A stretch of 64,000 nt of DNA from Sulfitobacter brevis (lineage in GTDB: Bacteria > Pseudomonadota > Alphaproteobacteria > Rhodobacterales > Rhodobacteraceae), in the NCBI RefSeq assembly GCF_900112755.1, contig NZ_FOMW01000003.1, forward strand, positions 124,001 to 188,000. Reading direction: 5' to 3'. Below the pieces are notes generated by a model. The model was given only the letters and a program-made list of their open reading frames with translations, was not told the origin of the DNA and searched no databases. Of the stretch, positions 17,017 through 25,110 are shown piece after piece (positions within the stretch are counted from its first letter, which is position 1; every line of letters starts with the position of its first letter). A program made the translations under genes and the position numbers.

Positions 17017-17465
17017 CCGCGCTCTACATCGACGCTGACGCCTGCCCCGTGAAAGCCGAGGCCGAGCGTGTCGCAACCCGCCATAAGGTCGCCATGTTCG
17101 TGGTCTCCAACGGCGGACTGCGACCCTCGCAGAACCCGCTGGTGGAAACGGTGATTGTGGCTGATGGCCCCGACGTGGCCGACATGTGGATCGCCGAGCG
17201 CTGCGGTCCCGGCGATGTGGTGGTGACGGGCGACATTCCACTGGCCGCGCGCTGTGTCGAAGCAGGCGCGCGGGTGCTCAAACACAATGGCGAAGCCCTG
17301 ACCCAAGCCAATATCGGCAACGTCCTCGCGACCCGCGATCTGATGACCGATCTGCGCGCCGCCGATCCGTTCCGGCAGGGCGGCGGCAAGGGGTTTACAA
17401 AGGCCGACCGGTCCCGCTTTCTGGAAGCACTGGAGCGGGAATTGCGGGCAGCAGCGCGCGTTTAG
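17013..17465 (+). CDS. UPF0178 (YaiI/YqxD, DUF188) family protein
   Basis: A 150-aa soluble protein with the family N-terminus [10 protein letters not shown] and the PIN-domain-like acidic pattern (D8, D10) plus [11 protein letters not shown] and RDLMTDLR. The fold suggests a nuclease, but activity is not established for the family. The GTG at 17013 overlaps the fghA stop codon; this is the only start that gives the full conserved N-terminus. Confidence 0.88.
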   Translation: MTALYIDADACPVKAEAERVATRHKVAMFVVSNGGLRPSQNPLVETVIVADGPDVADMWIAERCGPGDVVVTGDIPLAARCVEAGARVLKHNGEALTQANIGNVLATRDLMTDLRAADPFRQGGGKGFTKADRSRFLEALERELRAAARV

Positions 17466-17534
17466 TTGATTTTGTGGCAAGCTGGCAGACCGACGCGAAT
17501 TGCGCAGGGTCGCACGTGTTAAAAAGGTTGAAAG

Positions 17535-18155
17535 ATGAAACCCGAAGCCGTCATTTTCGATATCGGCAATGTATTGATCGAATGGAATCCCGAGCGGTTT
17601 TACGACGCGCAGATCGGCCCTGACCGCCGCCGCGCAATGTTTGCCGCCGTGGACCTGCACGCGATGAACGACCGCGTCGACAGCGGAGAGCACTTCAGAG
17701 ACACAATCTATGCGGTGGCCGAGGCAACGCCGGACTGGGCCGATGAAATCCGCCTGTGGCATGACCGCTGGATCGATATGGCGGCCCCCGAAATCAGCCA
17801 TTCCGTGCGCTTGATGCGGGCCCTGCAGGCACGCGGCGTGCTGGTCTTTTCCCTGACAAACTTTGGCATTCAGAGCTACGATCACGCCGCCACGCACTAC
17901 CCCTTTTTGCGCGCATTCGACCGCGATTACATCTCCGGCCATATGGGAGTGATCAAGCCCGATCCGGCGATCTTTGCCGCACTTGAAGCCGATTGCGGCG
18001 TCGCCCCCGAAGCACTGATCTTCACCGACGACCGCGCCGACAACATCGCCGCCGCTGCCAAACGCGGCTGGCACACCCATCACTTCACAGGGCCGCAAGG
18101 CTGGGCAGACCGTCTGGTCACTGAGGGCCTGCTAGACCCAAGCGAGGCCGTATGA
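17535..18155 (+). CDS. HAD superfamily hydrolase (YihX-like)
   Basis: A 206-aa haloacid-dehalogenase-type phosphatase. The nucleophile loop reads FDIGNVLIEW (D9), motif II SLTNFG, motif III GVIKPDPAIF (K) and motif IV FTDDRADN. A helical cap lies at about 20-90. The pattern is that of YihX-like sugar-phosphate phosphatases. It starts 69 bases after the UPF0178 gene and its stop overlaps the start of the ornithine-cyclodeaminase-like gene (ATGA). Confidence 0.88.
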   Translation: MKPEAVIFDIGNVLIEWNPERFYDAQIGPDRRRAMFAAVDLHAMNDRVDSGEHFRDTIYAVAEATPDWADEIRLWHDRWIDMAAPEISHSVRLMRALQARGVLVFSLTNFGIQSYDHAATHYPFLRAFDRDYISGHMGVIKPDPAIFAALEADCGVAPEALIFTDDRADNIAAAAKRGWHTHHFTGPQGWADRLVTEGLLDPSEAV

Positions 18156-19072
18156 GCACCATTCCCTTCATCCCCTTCGACGAGGGCAACGCGCTGCTCG
18201 ATTGGATCGGGCTAACCGACGCTTTGGCTGCGGGCCACAGCATGCCCCGCGCCGAAATAGCCGATACATTCTTGTACCGCGGCAAAGACACCTTGCTGAA
18301 CCGCGCGGCATGGATTGACGGCCTCGGGATCGCGGTAAAATCTGCAACGATTTTCCCCGAAAATCCCGCCAAAGGCACGCCGATGGTGAACGGCGGGCTT
18401 AACCTTTATGCCGACGGCAACGGGCTGCTTGAGGCAATTGTGGACTTCCACCTCGTCACCAAATGGAAGACTGCGGGCGACAGTTTGCTTGCCGCGCGGC
18501 GTCTGGCGCGGCCCGACAGTGAGAATATTCTGATCGTCGGGGCGGGCAATCAGGGGCGCGCTCTGCACGCCGCCTATAGCGCTGCGTTTCCGCAGGCGCG
18601 CTTTACCGTTTGGAACCGCACCCGCGCCAATGCCGACGCGATGGCGCAAGAACTGTCCGATTTGACCGTAGCGGATGATCTGGAAGAGGCAGTGCGCAAA
18701 GCCGATATCGTCACCAGCGCCACCATGTCGACCACACCGCTGATCAAAGGCGACTGGCTTCAGGCGGGACAGCATATCGATCTGATCGGCGCCTACCGCC
18801 CTGATATGCGCGAGGTTGATGACAAAGCTCTGCTGCGCGCCCGGGTATTTGTCGATAGCTTTGATACGACTCTCGGCCATATCGGTGAAATCGAAATTCC
18901 GCTGTCGGCCGGTACCATCACCCGCGACCACCTGATCGCCGACTACTATGGCCTCGACCGGTTCACCCGTCGCAGCGATGACGAGATCACCCTGTTCAAG
19001 AACGGTGGCGGCGCCCATCTGGATCTGATGACCAGCCGCTATATTCTCGACCGCTGGAAAACGCGGGCGTAG
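18152..19072 (+). CDS. Ornithine cyclodeaminase / mu-crystallin family protein
   Basis: A 306-aa NAD(P)-dependent enzyme of the OCD family. Visible are K63 in VKSATIFPENPAKG (substrate contact), the Rossmann loop VGAGNQGRALH (129-139) and GAYRPDMREVD. Members include ornithine cyclodeaminase, ketimine and iminosuccinate reductases; the substrate cannot be chosen from sequence. The beta-hydroxyaspartate cycle genes that accompany the iminosuccinate reductase BhcD are not adjacent, so that role is not supported. Coupled to the HAD gene upstream. Confidence 0.88.
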   Translation: MSTIPFIPFDEGNALLDWIGLTDALAAGHSMPRAEIADTFLYRGKDTLLNRAAWIDGLGIAVKSATIFPENPAKGTPMVNGGLNLYADGNGLLEAIVDFHLVTKWKTAGDSLLAARRLARPDSENILIVGAGNQGRALHAAYSAAFPQARFTVWNRTRANADAMAQELSDLTVADDLEEAVRKADIVTSATMSTTPLIKGDWLQAGQHIDLIGAYRPDMREVDDKALLRARVFVDSFDTTLGHIGEIEIPLSAGTITRDHLIADYYGLDRFTRRSDDEITLFKNGGGAHLDLMTSRYILDRWKTRA

Positions 19073-19096
19073 GAATTTCTGCCTGAGCGGCGCGGC

Positions 19097-20338
19097 TCAG
19101 GCAGTGACCAACCCTTCCAGCCGCCGCTCGCGGATCGGCAGGTGCACAATCGCGCTAAACGCGCCGACAGCGACCCCGATCCACCTAACAGCGGTATAGT
19201 TGCCATAGGCATCATACATCCGCCCGCCCAGCCAAACGCCTAAAAAGCTGCCCAACTGGTGGGAGAAAAACACGATCCCGTAGAGCGTGCCCATGTAGCG
19301 CAACCCGTAGATATGCGCGACCAGCCCCGAGGTCAGCGGCACTGTGGCCAACCAAAGTGACCCCATCGCCACCGAGAAAAGGATCACGGTGACCGGCGTG
19401 ATCGGGAACATGATGAACAGCGCTGCAATCACCGTGCGGCCTGTGTAAATGCCCGCCAGCAGGTACTTTTTCGAGAACCGCTTGCCTGCCCAGCCTGCCG
19501 CCAGCGTGCCTGCAATATTCGCCAACCCGATCAGCGATATCGCCACAGCGCCGAGCGCAGAAGTCGTGGTAATGCCGATGTTATGCAGCACCCCGCCTGC
19601 GAGAATAGGGCCACACATTTCAGTCACGAAGGCCGGAAAATGCGCCGTGATAAACGCAAGTTGATAGCCGCAGGAGAAGAACCCGAGAAAGATCAGCGTG
19701 TAGGACGGGTCGCGAAACGCTTTGACCAGTATCTGGCCCAATGTTTCCTCAAGCTCGGCCTTGCTGGCCATCGCTGGTGCGCGCATCAACGGCAGTGTCA
19801 GTATCATTGACAAGATGACGCCAGCAAACACCATGAAGGTGGTCTGCCAGCTTAAAAAGCTCAGCATCCATTCCGCCGCTGGCGCACCAAAGACCTGCCC
19901 CGCGCTGCCCGCAGCCGTGGCAATCGCCAGCGACATGGAGCGATTTTCGCTGGACGAGGCCCGCCCTACAACGGCCAGGATCACGCCAAATCCGGTGCCT
20001 GCGATGCCGAAACCGACCAGCCACGCATAAGTTTGGTGTTCGATCGGGGTCGAAGAATTGGCCGAGAGCATCAGCCCCAACGCATAGACCACCGCGCCGA
20101 TGATGATGGCTTTGCGGTCACCAATCTTTTCGGCAATGGCCCCGAATATCGGTTGTCCGATCCCCCAAGCGAGGTTTTGCAGCGCGATGGCAAGACTGAA
20201 CTCGCTGCGCAGCCAACCGAATTCTTCGGCAATCGGGATTTGGAACACACCAAATGAGGCGCGGACCGCGAAGCTGACCATGATGATAACGCAGCCCACG
20301 ATCAGGACGGGCGTGAAAAGCGGGGTGCGATCTGTCAT
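19097..20338 (-). CDS. MFS transporter, monocarboxylate/oxalate-formate antiporter-like
   Basis: A 413-aa, 12-helix inner membrane protein. The N-terminus (VRASFGVFQIPIAEEFGW, then QNLAWGIGQPIFGAIAEKIGDRKAI) and the second-half AHFPAFVTEMCG match the monocarboxylate-porter/OFA branch of the MFS. CGGAG precedes the ATG at 20338. It is convergent with the OCD-like gene (24-base gap) and divergent from zapE. Substrate unknown. Confidence 0.85.
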   Translation of the reverse strand: MTDRTPLFTPVLIVGCVIIMVSFAVRASFGVFQIPIAEEFGWLRSEFSLAIALQNLAWGIGQPIFGAIAEKIGDRKAIIIGAVVYALGLMLSANSSTPIEHQTYAWLVGFGIAGTGFGVILAVVGRASSSENRSMSLAIATAAGSAGQVFGAPAAEWMLSFLSWQTTFMVFAGVILSMILTLPLMRAPAMASKAELEETLGQILVKAFRDPSYTLIFLGFFSCGYQLAFITAHFPAFVTEMCGPILAGGVLHNIGITTTSALGAVAISLIGLANIAGTLAAGWAGKRFSKKYLLAGIYTGRTVIAALFIMFPITPVTVILFSVAMGSLWLATVPLTSGLVAHIYGLRYMGTLYGIVFFSHQLGSFLGVWLGGRMYDAYGNYTAVRWIGVAVGAFSAIVHLPIRERRLEGLVTA

Positions 20339-20516
20339 GCGGGCTCCGTTCGGATGATCGCCAACATCTTTAGAAGAGTTGCCGCCAGCGTCAATTCAGC
20401 TTTCGTGCGGACCTATATGGCGAAACGTGATGTGTTGCCGCCTGTGCGCCGCCGCGTGATCGACAACCGGCCTTGTGCTACTTTCCAATGCAGGTGCGGC
20501 ACGCTACATCACCGCC

Positions 20517-21575
20517 ATGACAACTCTGCGCGAAAGCTATGACCGTAAGATCGCCGATGGCGTCCTGCAGGCCGACCCCGCCCAAGAAGCGGTGATCGGT
20601 GAATTTGACCGCATTCGCGAAGCACTTGAGCGGCCCGTGAAGAAATCCCTGTTTCGCAAGGCGCCCGAACCGCCGAAGGGGCTTTATCTTTGGGGCGGCG
20701 TCGGGCGCGGCAAATCCATGTTGATGGATATGTTTGTGCAGGGCTTGGATGGTATCCCGGCGCGCCGCGTCCATTTTCACGCTTTCATGCAAGAGATCCA
20801 CTCGGCGATGCATGAGGCCCGCAAGACCGGGGTGGATGATGCCATCGCGCCTGTTGCCGCCGATGTGGCGGAAAAGGTCCGCCTGCTGGCTTTTGACGAG
20901 ATGCAAATCAGCGACATCACTGATGCGATGATCGTCGGACGGCTATTTCAGGCGCTGTTTGCAGCAGGCGTTGTGGTGGTCACAACCTCAAACCGCGTGC
21001 CGGATGATCTGTATAAAAACGGCATCAACCGCGAAGTCTTTGTGCCGTTCATCCAGTTGATCAAGGATCATATGGTGGTGCAAGAGCTGGTCAGTCCGAC
21101 TGACTACCGACAGGACCGTCTTGCAGGCTCGCAGGTCTATTTCACGCCGGTGAACGACGACAGCCGCGCGGCGATGAATGCCGTTTGGGATGATCTGGCC
21201 GGCGGTGCTGGCACCCCGCTGACCCTCCACGTGAAAGGCCGCGAGGTAGAGATCCCCGCATTCCGCAACGGCATGGCCCGCGCCAGTTTTCACGAGCTTT
21301 GCGGCAGACCGCTGGGTGCGGCGGACTATCTGGCCCTTGCCGACGCCGTGCGGGTGTTGCTGCTGGATAATATCCCCAGCCTTGGCCGCTCCAACTTCAA
21401 CGAAGCAAAGCGCTTTGTGACCCTGATTGACGCGCTGTATGAGGCGCGCGTTCGGCTGGTCTGCTCGGCGGCGGCCAAGCCCGAGATGCTTTACCTTGAA
21501 GGCGAAGGCACCTTTGAGTTTGAACGCACGGCGTCACGGCTGCGCGAGATGCAATCCGACGGTTGGGGCAGCTAG
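20517..21575 (+). CDS. zapE: Cell division protein ZapE (AFG1-like ATPase)
   Basis: A 352-aa P-loop ATPase of the ZapE/AFG1 family, which modulates the FtsZ ring under stress in E. coli and acts in mitochondrial protein quality control in eukaryotes. It has Walker A GGVGRGKSM (60-68), Walker B LLAFDEMQ (123-130), the VVVTTSNRVPDDLYKNG sensor region and the terminal CSAAAKPEMLY block. The ATG at 20517 gives the usual N-terminus; an in-frame GTG 14 codons earlier is possible but not needed. Confidence 0.92.
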   Translation: MTTLRESYDRKIADGVLQADPAQEAVIGEFDRIREALERPVKKSLFRKAPEPPKGLYLWGGVGRGKSMLMDMFVQGLDGIPARRVHFHAFMQEIHSAMHEARKTGVDDAIAPVAADVAEKVRLLAFDEMQISDITDAMIVGRLFQALFAAGVVVVTTSNRVPDDLYKNGINREVFVPFIQLIKDHMVVQELVSPTDYRQDRLAGSQVYFTPVNDDSRAAMNAVWDDLAGGAGTPLTLHVKGREVEIPAFRNGMARASFHELCGRPLGAADYLALADAVRVLLLDNIPSLGRSNFNEAKRFVTLIDALYEARVRLVCSAAAKPEMLYLEGEGTFEFERTASRLREMQSDGWGS

Positions 21576-21618
21576 GCCGCTGCTGGCCACCCTAAGGGCC
21601 CGCCACTATTGACGCAGA

Positions 21619-21822
21619 TCAAGAATCCGAGATCTGGAACTGCTGGCTGTCGCTTACGGGGATTTCCGGATGGTACGGTGCATCGAAATTATACAGGACC
21701 CAAAGTCCTCCAATAACGATCAACATGCCGACGGCCACAAAAATAAGATGTGACTTGCTCGACACGATTTCCACCTCTGGCGTTGACGCAAATTTCCCTG
21801 TTTGTCCGCTCATAATGCTCAT
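21619..21822 (-). CDS. 67-aa single-pass membrane protein
   Basis: A short product with one membrane helix (about 28-45, IFVAVGMLIVIGGLWVLY) between a polar N-terminal tail and a C-terminal tail starting DAPYHPEIPVSD. GGAG lies nine bases before the ATG at 21822, which fixes the start (a TTG two codons earlier is too close to it). It is on the same strand as folC, 104 bases downstream. Family not recognised. Confidence 0.6.
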   Translation of the reverse strand: MSIMSGQTGKFASTPEVEIVSSKSHLIFVAVGMLIVIGGLWVLYNFDAPYHPEIPVSDSQQFQISDS

Positions 21823-21926
21823 CCACAATCTCTCCTTTTATCACGCCAACATGACGCGTCAGGATTACGATTTGGTTTACACCATATTTGGCGTCCAGAG
21901 CAGCGGGGGGAGCGAAATATCGTAGC

Positions 21927-23201
21927 TTAGCTGTTTTCGCGCAACACGTTGCCAGCAAGGTAAAGCGACCCGCAAATCAGCACCTTCGCGCCTGGATCGC
22001 CCGCGACGATATCGCGTAGCGCCCCGGCGACATTTGCGGACTCGAAAGTGGTCATTCCCACAGAACGGGCGGCCTTTGCCGTCTCGCTGGCGGGTAATGT
22101 ATTCGCCTCTCCGGGGATGGAGACGGCGTGCAAGCTGACGACATAGGGCACCAAGGGCCGTAGGTATCCTGCGATGTCTTTGGTGTTGAGCATCCCGCAG
22201 ATCAGGTGCACCGGTTGCGATGCGCCGCCCGACAATGTTGCGGCCAACGCCTCGCCCGCTGCGGGGTTGTGACCGCCGTCTAACCAAAGCTGCGCAGTAC
22301 CTGCTATATCAATCAGCGGGCCGTTTTTCAGGCGCTGCATGCGGGCGGGCCAATAGGCTTGGGTCACCGCTGCCTCACAGGCCGCGGCATCAACCCCGAA
22401 GTGGCGCAGCGCCGCGAGGGCTGCCCCTGCGTTCATGATCTGGTGCGGTCCGGGCAGCTTGGGCAGCGGCAGGTCAAGCAGGCCGGTCTCGTCCTGAAAA
22501 GCCATGCGTCCGGCCTCGGGCGCGATATGCCACTGCTGACCATAGGCGAGCAGCGGCGCGCCCAGTTTTTGCGCCCTTGCTTCGATCGCGTCCATGCCCT
22601 CTTCGGCCTGCGGGCCGACAACGCAAGTCACGCCGCGCTTGATGATCCCCGCCTTTTCGCCTGCAATCAAGGTTAGCGTATCGCCAAGATAATGCTGGTG
22701 GTCCAGGGACACCGGCGTGATCACCGTCAACGCCGGTTTCGCCACCACATTGGTAGCATCCAGCCGCCCGCCCAAGCCGACCTCAAGCAGAACGTAATCC
22801 GCAGGAGTGCGGGAAAACGCAAGGATCGCGGCGCAGGTGGTGATTTCGAAATAGGTGATGCTCTCGCCATTGTTGGCGGCATAGCATTCATCGAGTACAG
22901 CACTCAGCGCGTCTTCGTCGATCAACTCTCCGGCCAGCCGGATGCGTTCGTGGAAACGCGCCAGATGCGGCGAGGTATAGGCGTGAACGGTCTTGCCCGC
23001 GGCCTCTAGCCCCGCGCGGATCATCGCCTGCGTGGAGCCTTTGCCATTGGTGCCCGCCAGATGAATCACTGGCGGAAGGTTGTCCTGCGGGTTGCCCAGC
23101 GCCTCCAGCAGCCGCCACATCCTGTCCAAGGTCAAATCGATGATCTTGGGGTGCAGCGCCATCATCCGCTCAAGGATGGCGTCGGATGTTGTCTCGCTCA
23201 T
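21927..23201 (-). CDS. folC: Dihydrofolate synthase / folylpolyglutamate synthase
   Basis: Adds glutamate to dihydropteroate and extends the polyglutamate tail of folates. The 424-aa Mur-ligase-type enzyme has the P-loop AGTNGKGST (49-57), the SPHLARFHERIR block, the YVLLEVGLGGRLDATNV motif and LDGGHNP. Length is normal. Its ATG overlaps the accD stop codon (ATGA); accD-folC is a common pair in proteobacteria. Confidence 0.96.
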   Translation of the reverse strand: MSETTSDAILERMMALHPKIIDLTLDRMWRLLEALGNPQDNLPPVIHLAGTNGKGSTQAMIRAGLEAAGKTVHAYTSPHLARFHERIRLAGELIDEDALSAVLDECYAANNGESITYFEITTCAAILAFSRTPADYVLLEVGLGGRLDATNVVAKPALTVITPVSLDHQHYLGDTLTLIAGEKAGIIKRGVTCVVGPQAEEGMDAIEARAQKLGAPLLAYGQQWHIAPEAGRMAFQDETGLLDLPLPKLPGPHQIMNAGAALAALRHFGVDAAACEAAVTQAYWPARMQRLKNGPLIDIAGTAQLWLDGGHNPAAGEALAATLSGGASQPVHLICGMLNTKDIAGYLRPLVPYVVSLHAVSIPGEANTLPASETAKAARSVGMTTFESANVAGALRDIVAGDPGAKVLICGSLYLAGNVLRENS

Positions 23202-24151
23202 TTCTTGGCGACTGGCTTCGCGGCGGGCTGCTTGTTCTCGGTCAGCGCGTGATCGAGATCACCCCCCTCAGCCGGCGCAGGCAAATCTCCCCGCACGGCT
23301 GGCGGCAGGCCGAGCAACATCCGCGTGATATTGATCAGCTCGTCCCGCAGCTCGGTGCGTGGGGTGACGCGGTCCAGCATCCCGTGATCCAGCAGATATT
23401 CGGCGCGCTGGAAGCCCTCGGGAAGCTTTTCGCGGATGGTTTGTTCAATCACCCGAGGACCGGCAAAGCAGATCAGCGCGTTAGGCTCGGCAATATGCAC
23501 ATCTCCCAGCATCGCATAGCTCGCGGTAACGCCGCCTGTGGTCGGGTGGGTCAGCACGACGATATAGGGCAGGCCCGCTTCCTTGAGCATCTGCACGGCG
23601 ACCGTGGTGCGCGGCATTTGCATCAGGCTCAGGATGCCTTCTTGCATCCGCGCGCCACCGGCAGCTGAGAACAGGATCAGCGGGCGCTTGAGCTTTACAG
23701 CTTCTTGTGCGGCAGCAATGATCGCGTTGCCAACATACATGCCCATTGATCCGGCCATGAAGGAAAAATCCTGACAGGCAGCAACGATCGGCGTGCGGCC
23801 CATCTCGCCGGTGGCCACCAGCATCGCTTCGGCTTCGCCGGTCGATTTCTGCGCAGCTTTCAGGCGGTCGGGGTATTTCTTTTGATCGCGGAAATGCAGC
23901 GGATCAACCGTCGGCGCGGGCACTTTGACTTCGGAGAAAACACCCCCGTCAAACAGCGCCTTGAACCGTTCACGCGGGGTGATCGGCATGTGATGGCCGC
24001 AGTTGGTGCAGACATTCAGGTTGTCGGACACTTCGCGGTGAAACAGCATGGTGCCGCATTCATCGCATTTGGTCCACAGGTTGTCCGGCGTTTCGCGACG
24101 CGAAAAGATCGAGTTGATCCGGGGCCGGACGTAGTTCGTGATCCAGTTCAT
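23198..24151 (-). CDS. accD: Acetyl-CoA carboxylase carboxyltransferase subunit beta
   Basis: Beta half of the carboxyltransferase that makes malonyl-CoA for fatty acid synthesis. The 317-aa protein has the N-terminal zinc ribbon with Cys29, Cys32, Cys48 and Cys51, and the crotonase-like core (FMAGSMGMYVG, SAAGGARMQEG, PTTGGVTAS). The C-terminal tail (about 290-317) is Ala/Lys-rich and unconserved. AGGAA precedes the ATG. It lies 59 bases downstream of the CPBP gene and overlaps folC by four bases. Confidence 0.96.
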   Translation of the reverse strand: MNWITNYVRPRINSIFSRRETPDNLWTKCDECGTMLFHREVSDNLNVCTNCGHHMPITPRERFKALFDGGVFSEVKVPAPTVDPLHFRDQKKYPDRLKAAQKSTGEAEAMLVATGEMGRTPIVAACQDFSFMAGSMGMYVGNAIIAAAQEAVKLKRPLILFSAAGGARMQEGILSLMQMPRTTVAVQMLKEAGLPYIVVLTHPTTGGVTASYAMLGDVHIAEPNALICFAGPRVIEQTIREKLPEGFQRAEYLLDHGMLDRVTPRTELRDELINITRMLLGLPPAVRGDLPAPAEGGDLDHALTENKQPAAKPVAKK

Positions 24152-24210
24152 ATGAGGTTCCTGATGCCGCTAGTTGCCCCTGAGATAAGCCGCAGCGGAA
24201 GAAATTGCAA

Positions 24211-25110
24211 TCAACGGCGTATTGCCAGCCTTGCGGCCAGCCAGCCGACCAGCATCAGCATGAAATCCACTGGTAACCAGTCGCGGATCGCCGCCGCATC
24301 ACCAAGGCCGAATGGCGCCAGAAACAGCGCCAAACCGGATAGGTCATCCGGCATCGAAATAAACAGGATCGCCGAGACATTGTTCCAGAAATGCAGGGCA
24401 ATTGCGGGGCCGAGAGAGCCGGATCGTGCGGTCAGATCGGCCATCATCATGCCAAAAATCCCCGCCCAAAGTGCGATCAGAATCGCATTGTCACCGGCTG
24501 AATCGGGCAGGTAATGGCCAAGGGCAAACAGCACCGAGGGCAGCACCATCCACACCAGCGGAGAGCGGAACCTCGCCGCCAGTTGCTGCTGCACATAGCC
24601 GCGAAAAACGATTTCCTCGGCGCTGACTTGCACCAGCACGGCGAGCAGCGAGAACGGCAACAGCACCGCCCAGCGGCTGACCGGCATGTTTAGCGTCAAC
24701 TCGCCGCCCATATCCCAAGGCGGCAACACAAACAGCACCACCGCCAACCCGACCATCATCAGCGAAACGGCGGTAAACTGCGGCACAAACAGCGCCCGCG
24801 GCCCCAGCAAGCTGCGTGCAGAGCGTTTGTGTATTACCCGCACGGCGACGCCGACTGCCACCGTCATAAACACAAAACTGAACAACAGGATAAACATCGC
24901 CGCCACGGTCCGCCCCGTCAGCAACTGATCATAAAGACCAACATCCTGCGGCCCGACAAAGTTATAGACTGTTTGGAAGAACAACTGGTTCAGCGCGACA
25001 TACCCAATAACCGTCAACAAACACCCCAGCGCAAATTGCCAAAGCGCTGATCTGGGGCGGGCGGGCGCGACAAAATCTTCGTGGGCGCGGTAATCAGGCC
25101 GCGAGATCAT
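24211..25110 (-). CDS. CPBP family intramembrane metalloprotease
   Basis: A 299-aa membrane protein of the CAAX protease/bacteriocin-processing (Abi) family. The catalytic motifs are present: EEIVFRG (E165, E166, R170), FALGH (F195, H199) and HFWNN (H240). About seven or eight helices are predicted. The N-terminus (1-20) is cytosolic and basic. Its ATG overlaps the stop of the degenerate ABC gene (ATGA), so the two should be made in a fixed ratio. Family members process prenylated or peptide substrates; the substrate here is unknown, and the ABC protein is the obvious partner. Confidence 0.88.
   Translation of the reverse strand: MISRPDYRAHEDFVAPARPRSALWQFALGCLLTVIGYVALNQLFFQTVYNFVGPQDVGLYDQLLTGRTVAAMFILLFSFVFMTVAVGVAVRVIHKRSARSLLGPRALFVPQFTAVSLMMVGLAVVLFVLPPWDMGGELTLNMPVSRWAVLLPFSLLAVLVQVSAEEIVFRGYVQQQLAARFRSPLVWMVLPSVLFALGHYLPDSAGDNAILIALWAGIFGMMMADLTARSGSLGPAIALHFWNNVSAILFISMPDDLSGLALFLAPFGLGDAAAIRDWLPVDFMLMLVGWLAARLAIRR

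Noticed and set aside
18152-19072. Iminosuccinate reductase (bhcD) for the OCD-like gene
   Set aside because: The other beta-hydroxyaspartate cycle genes are not next to it, and the OCD family has many activities.
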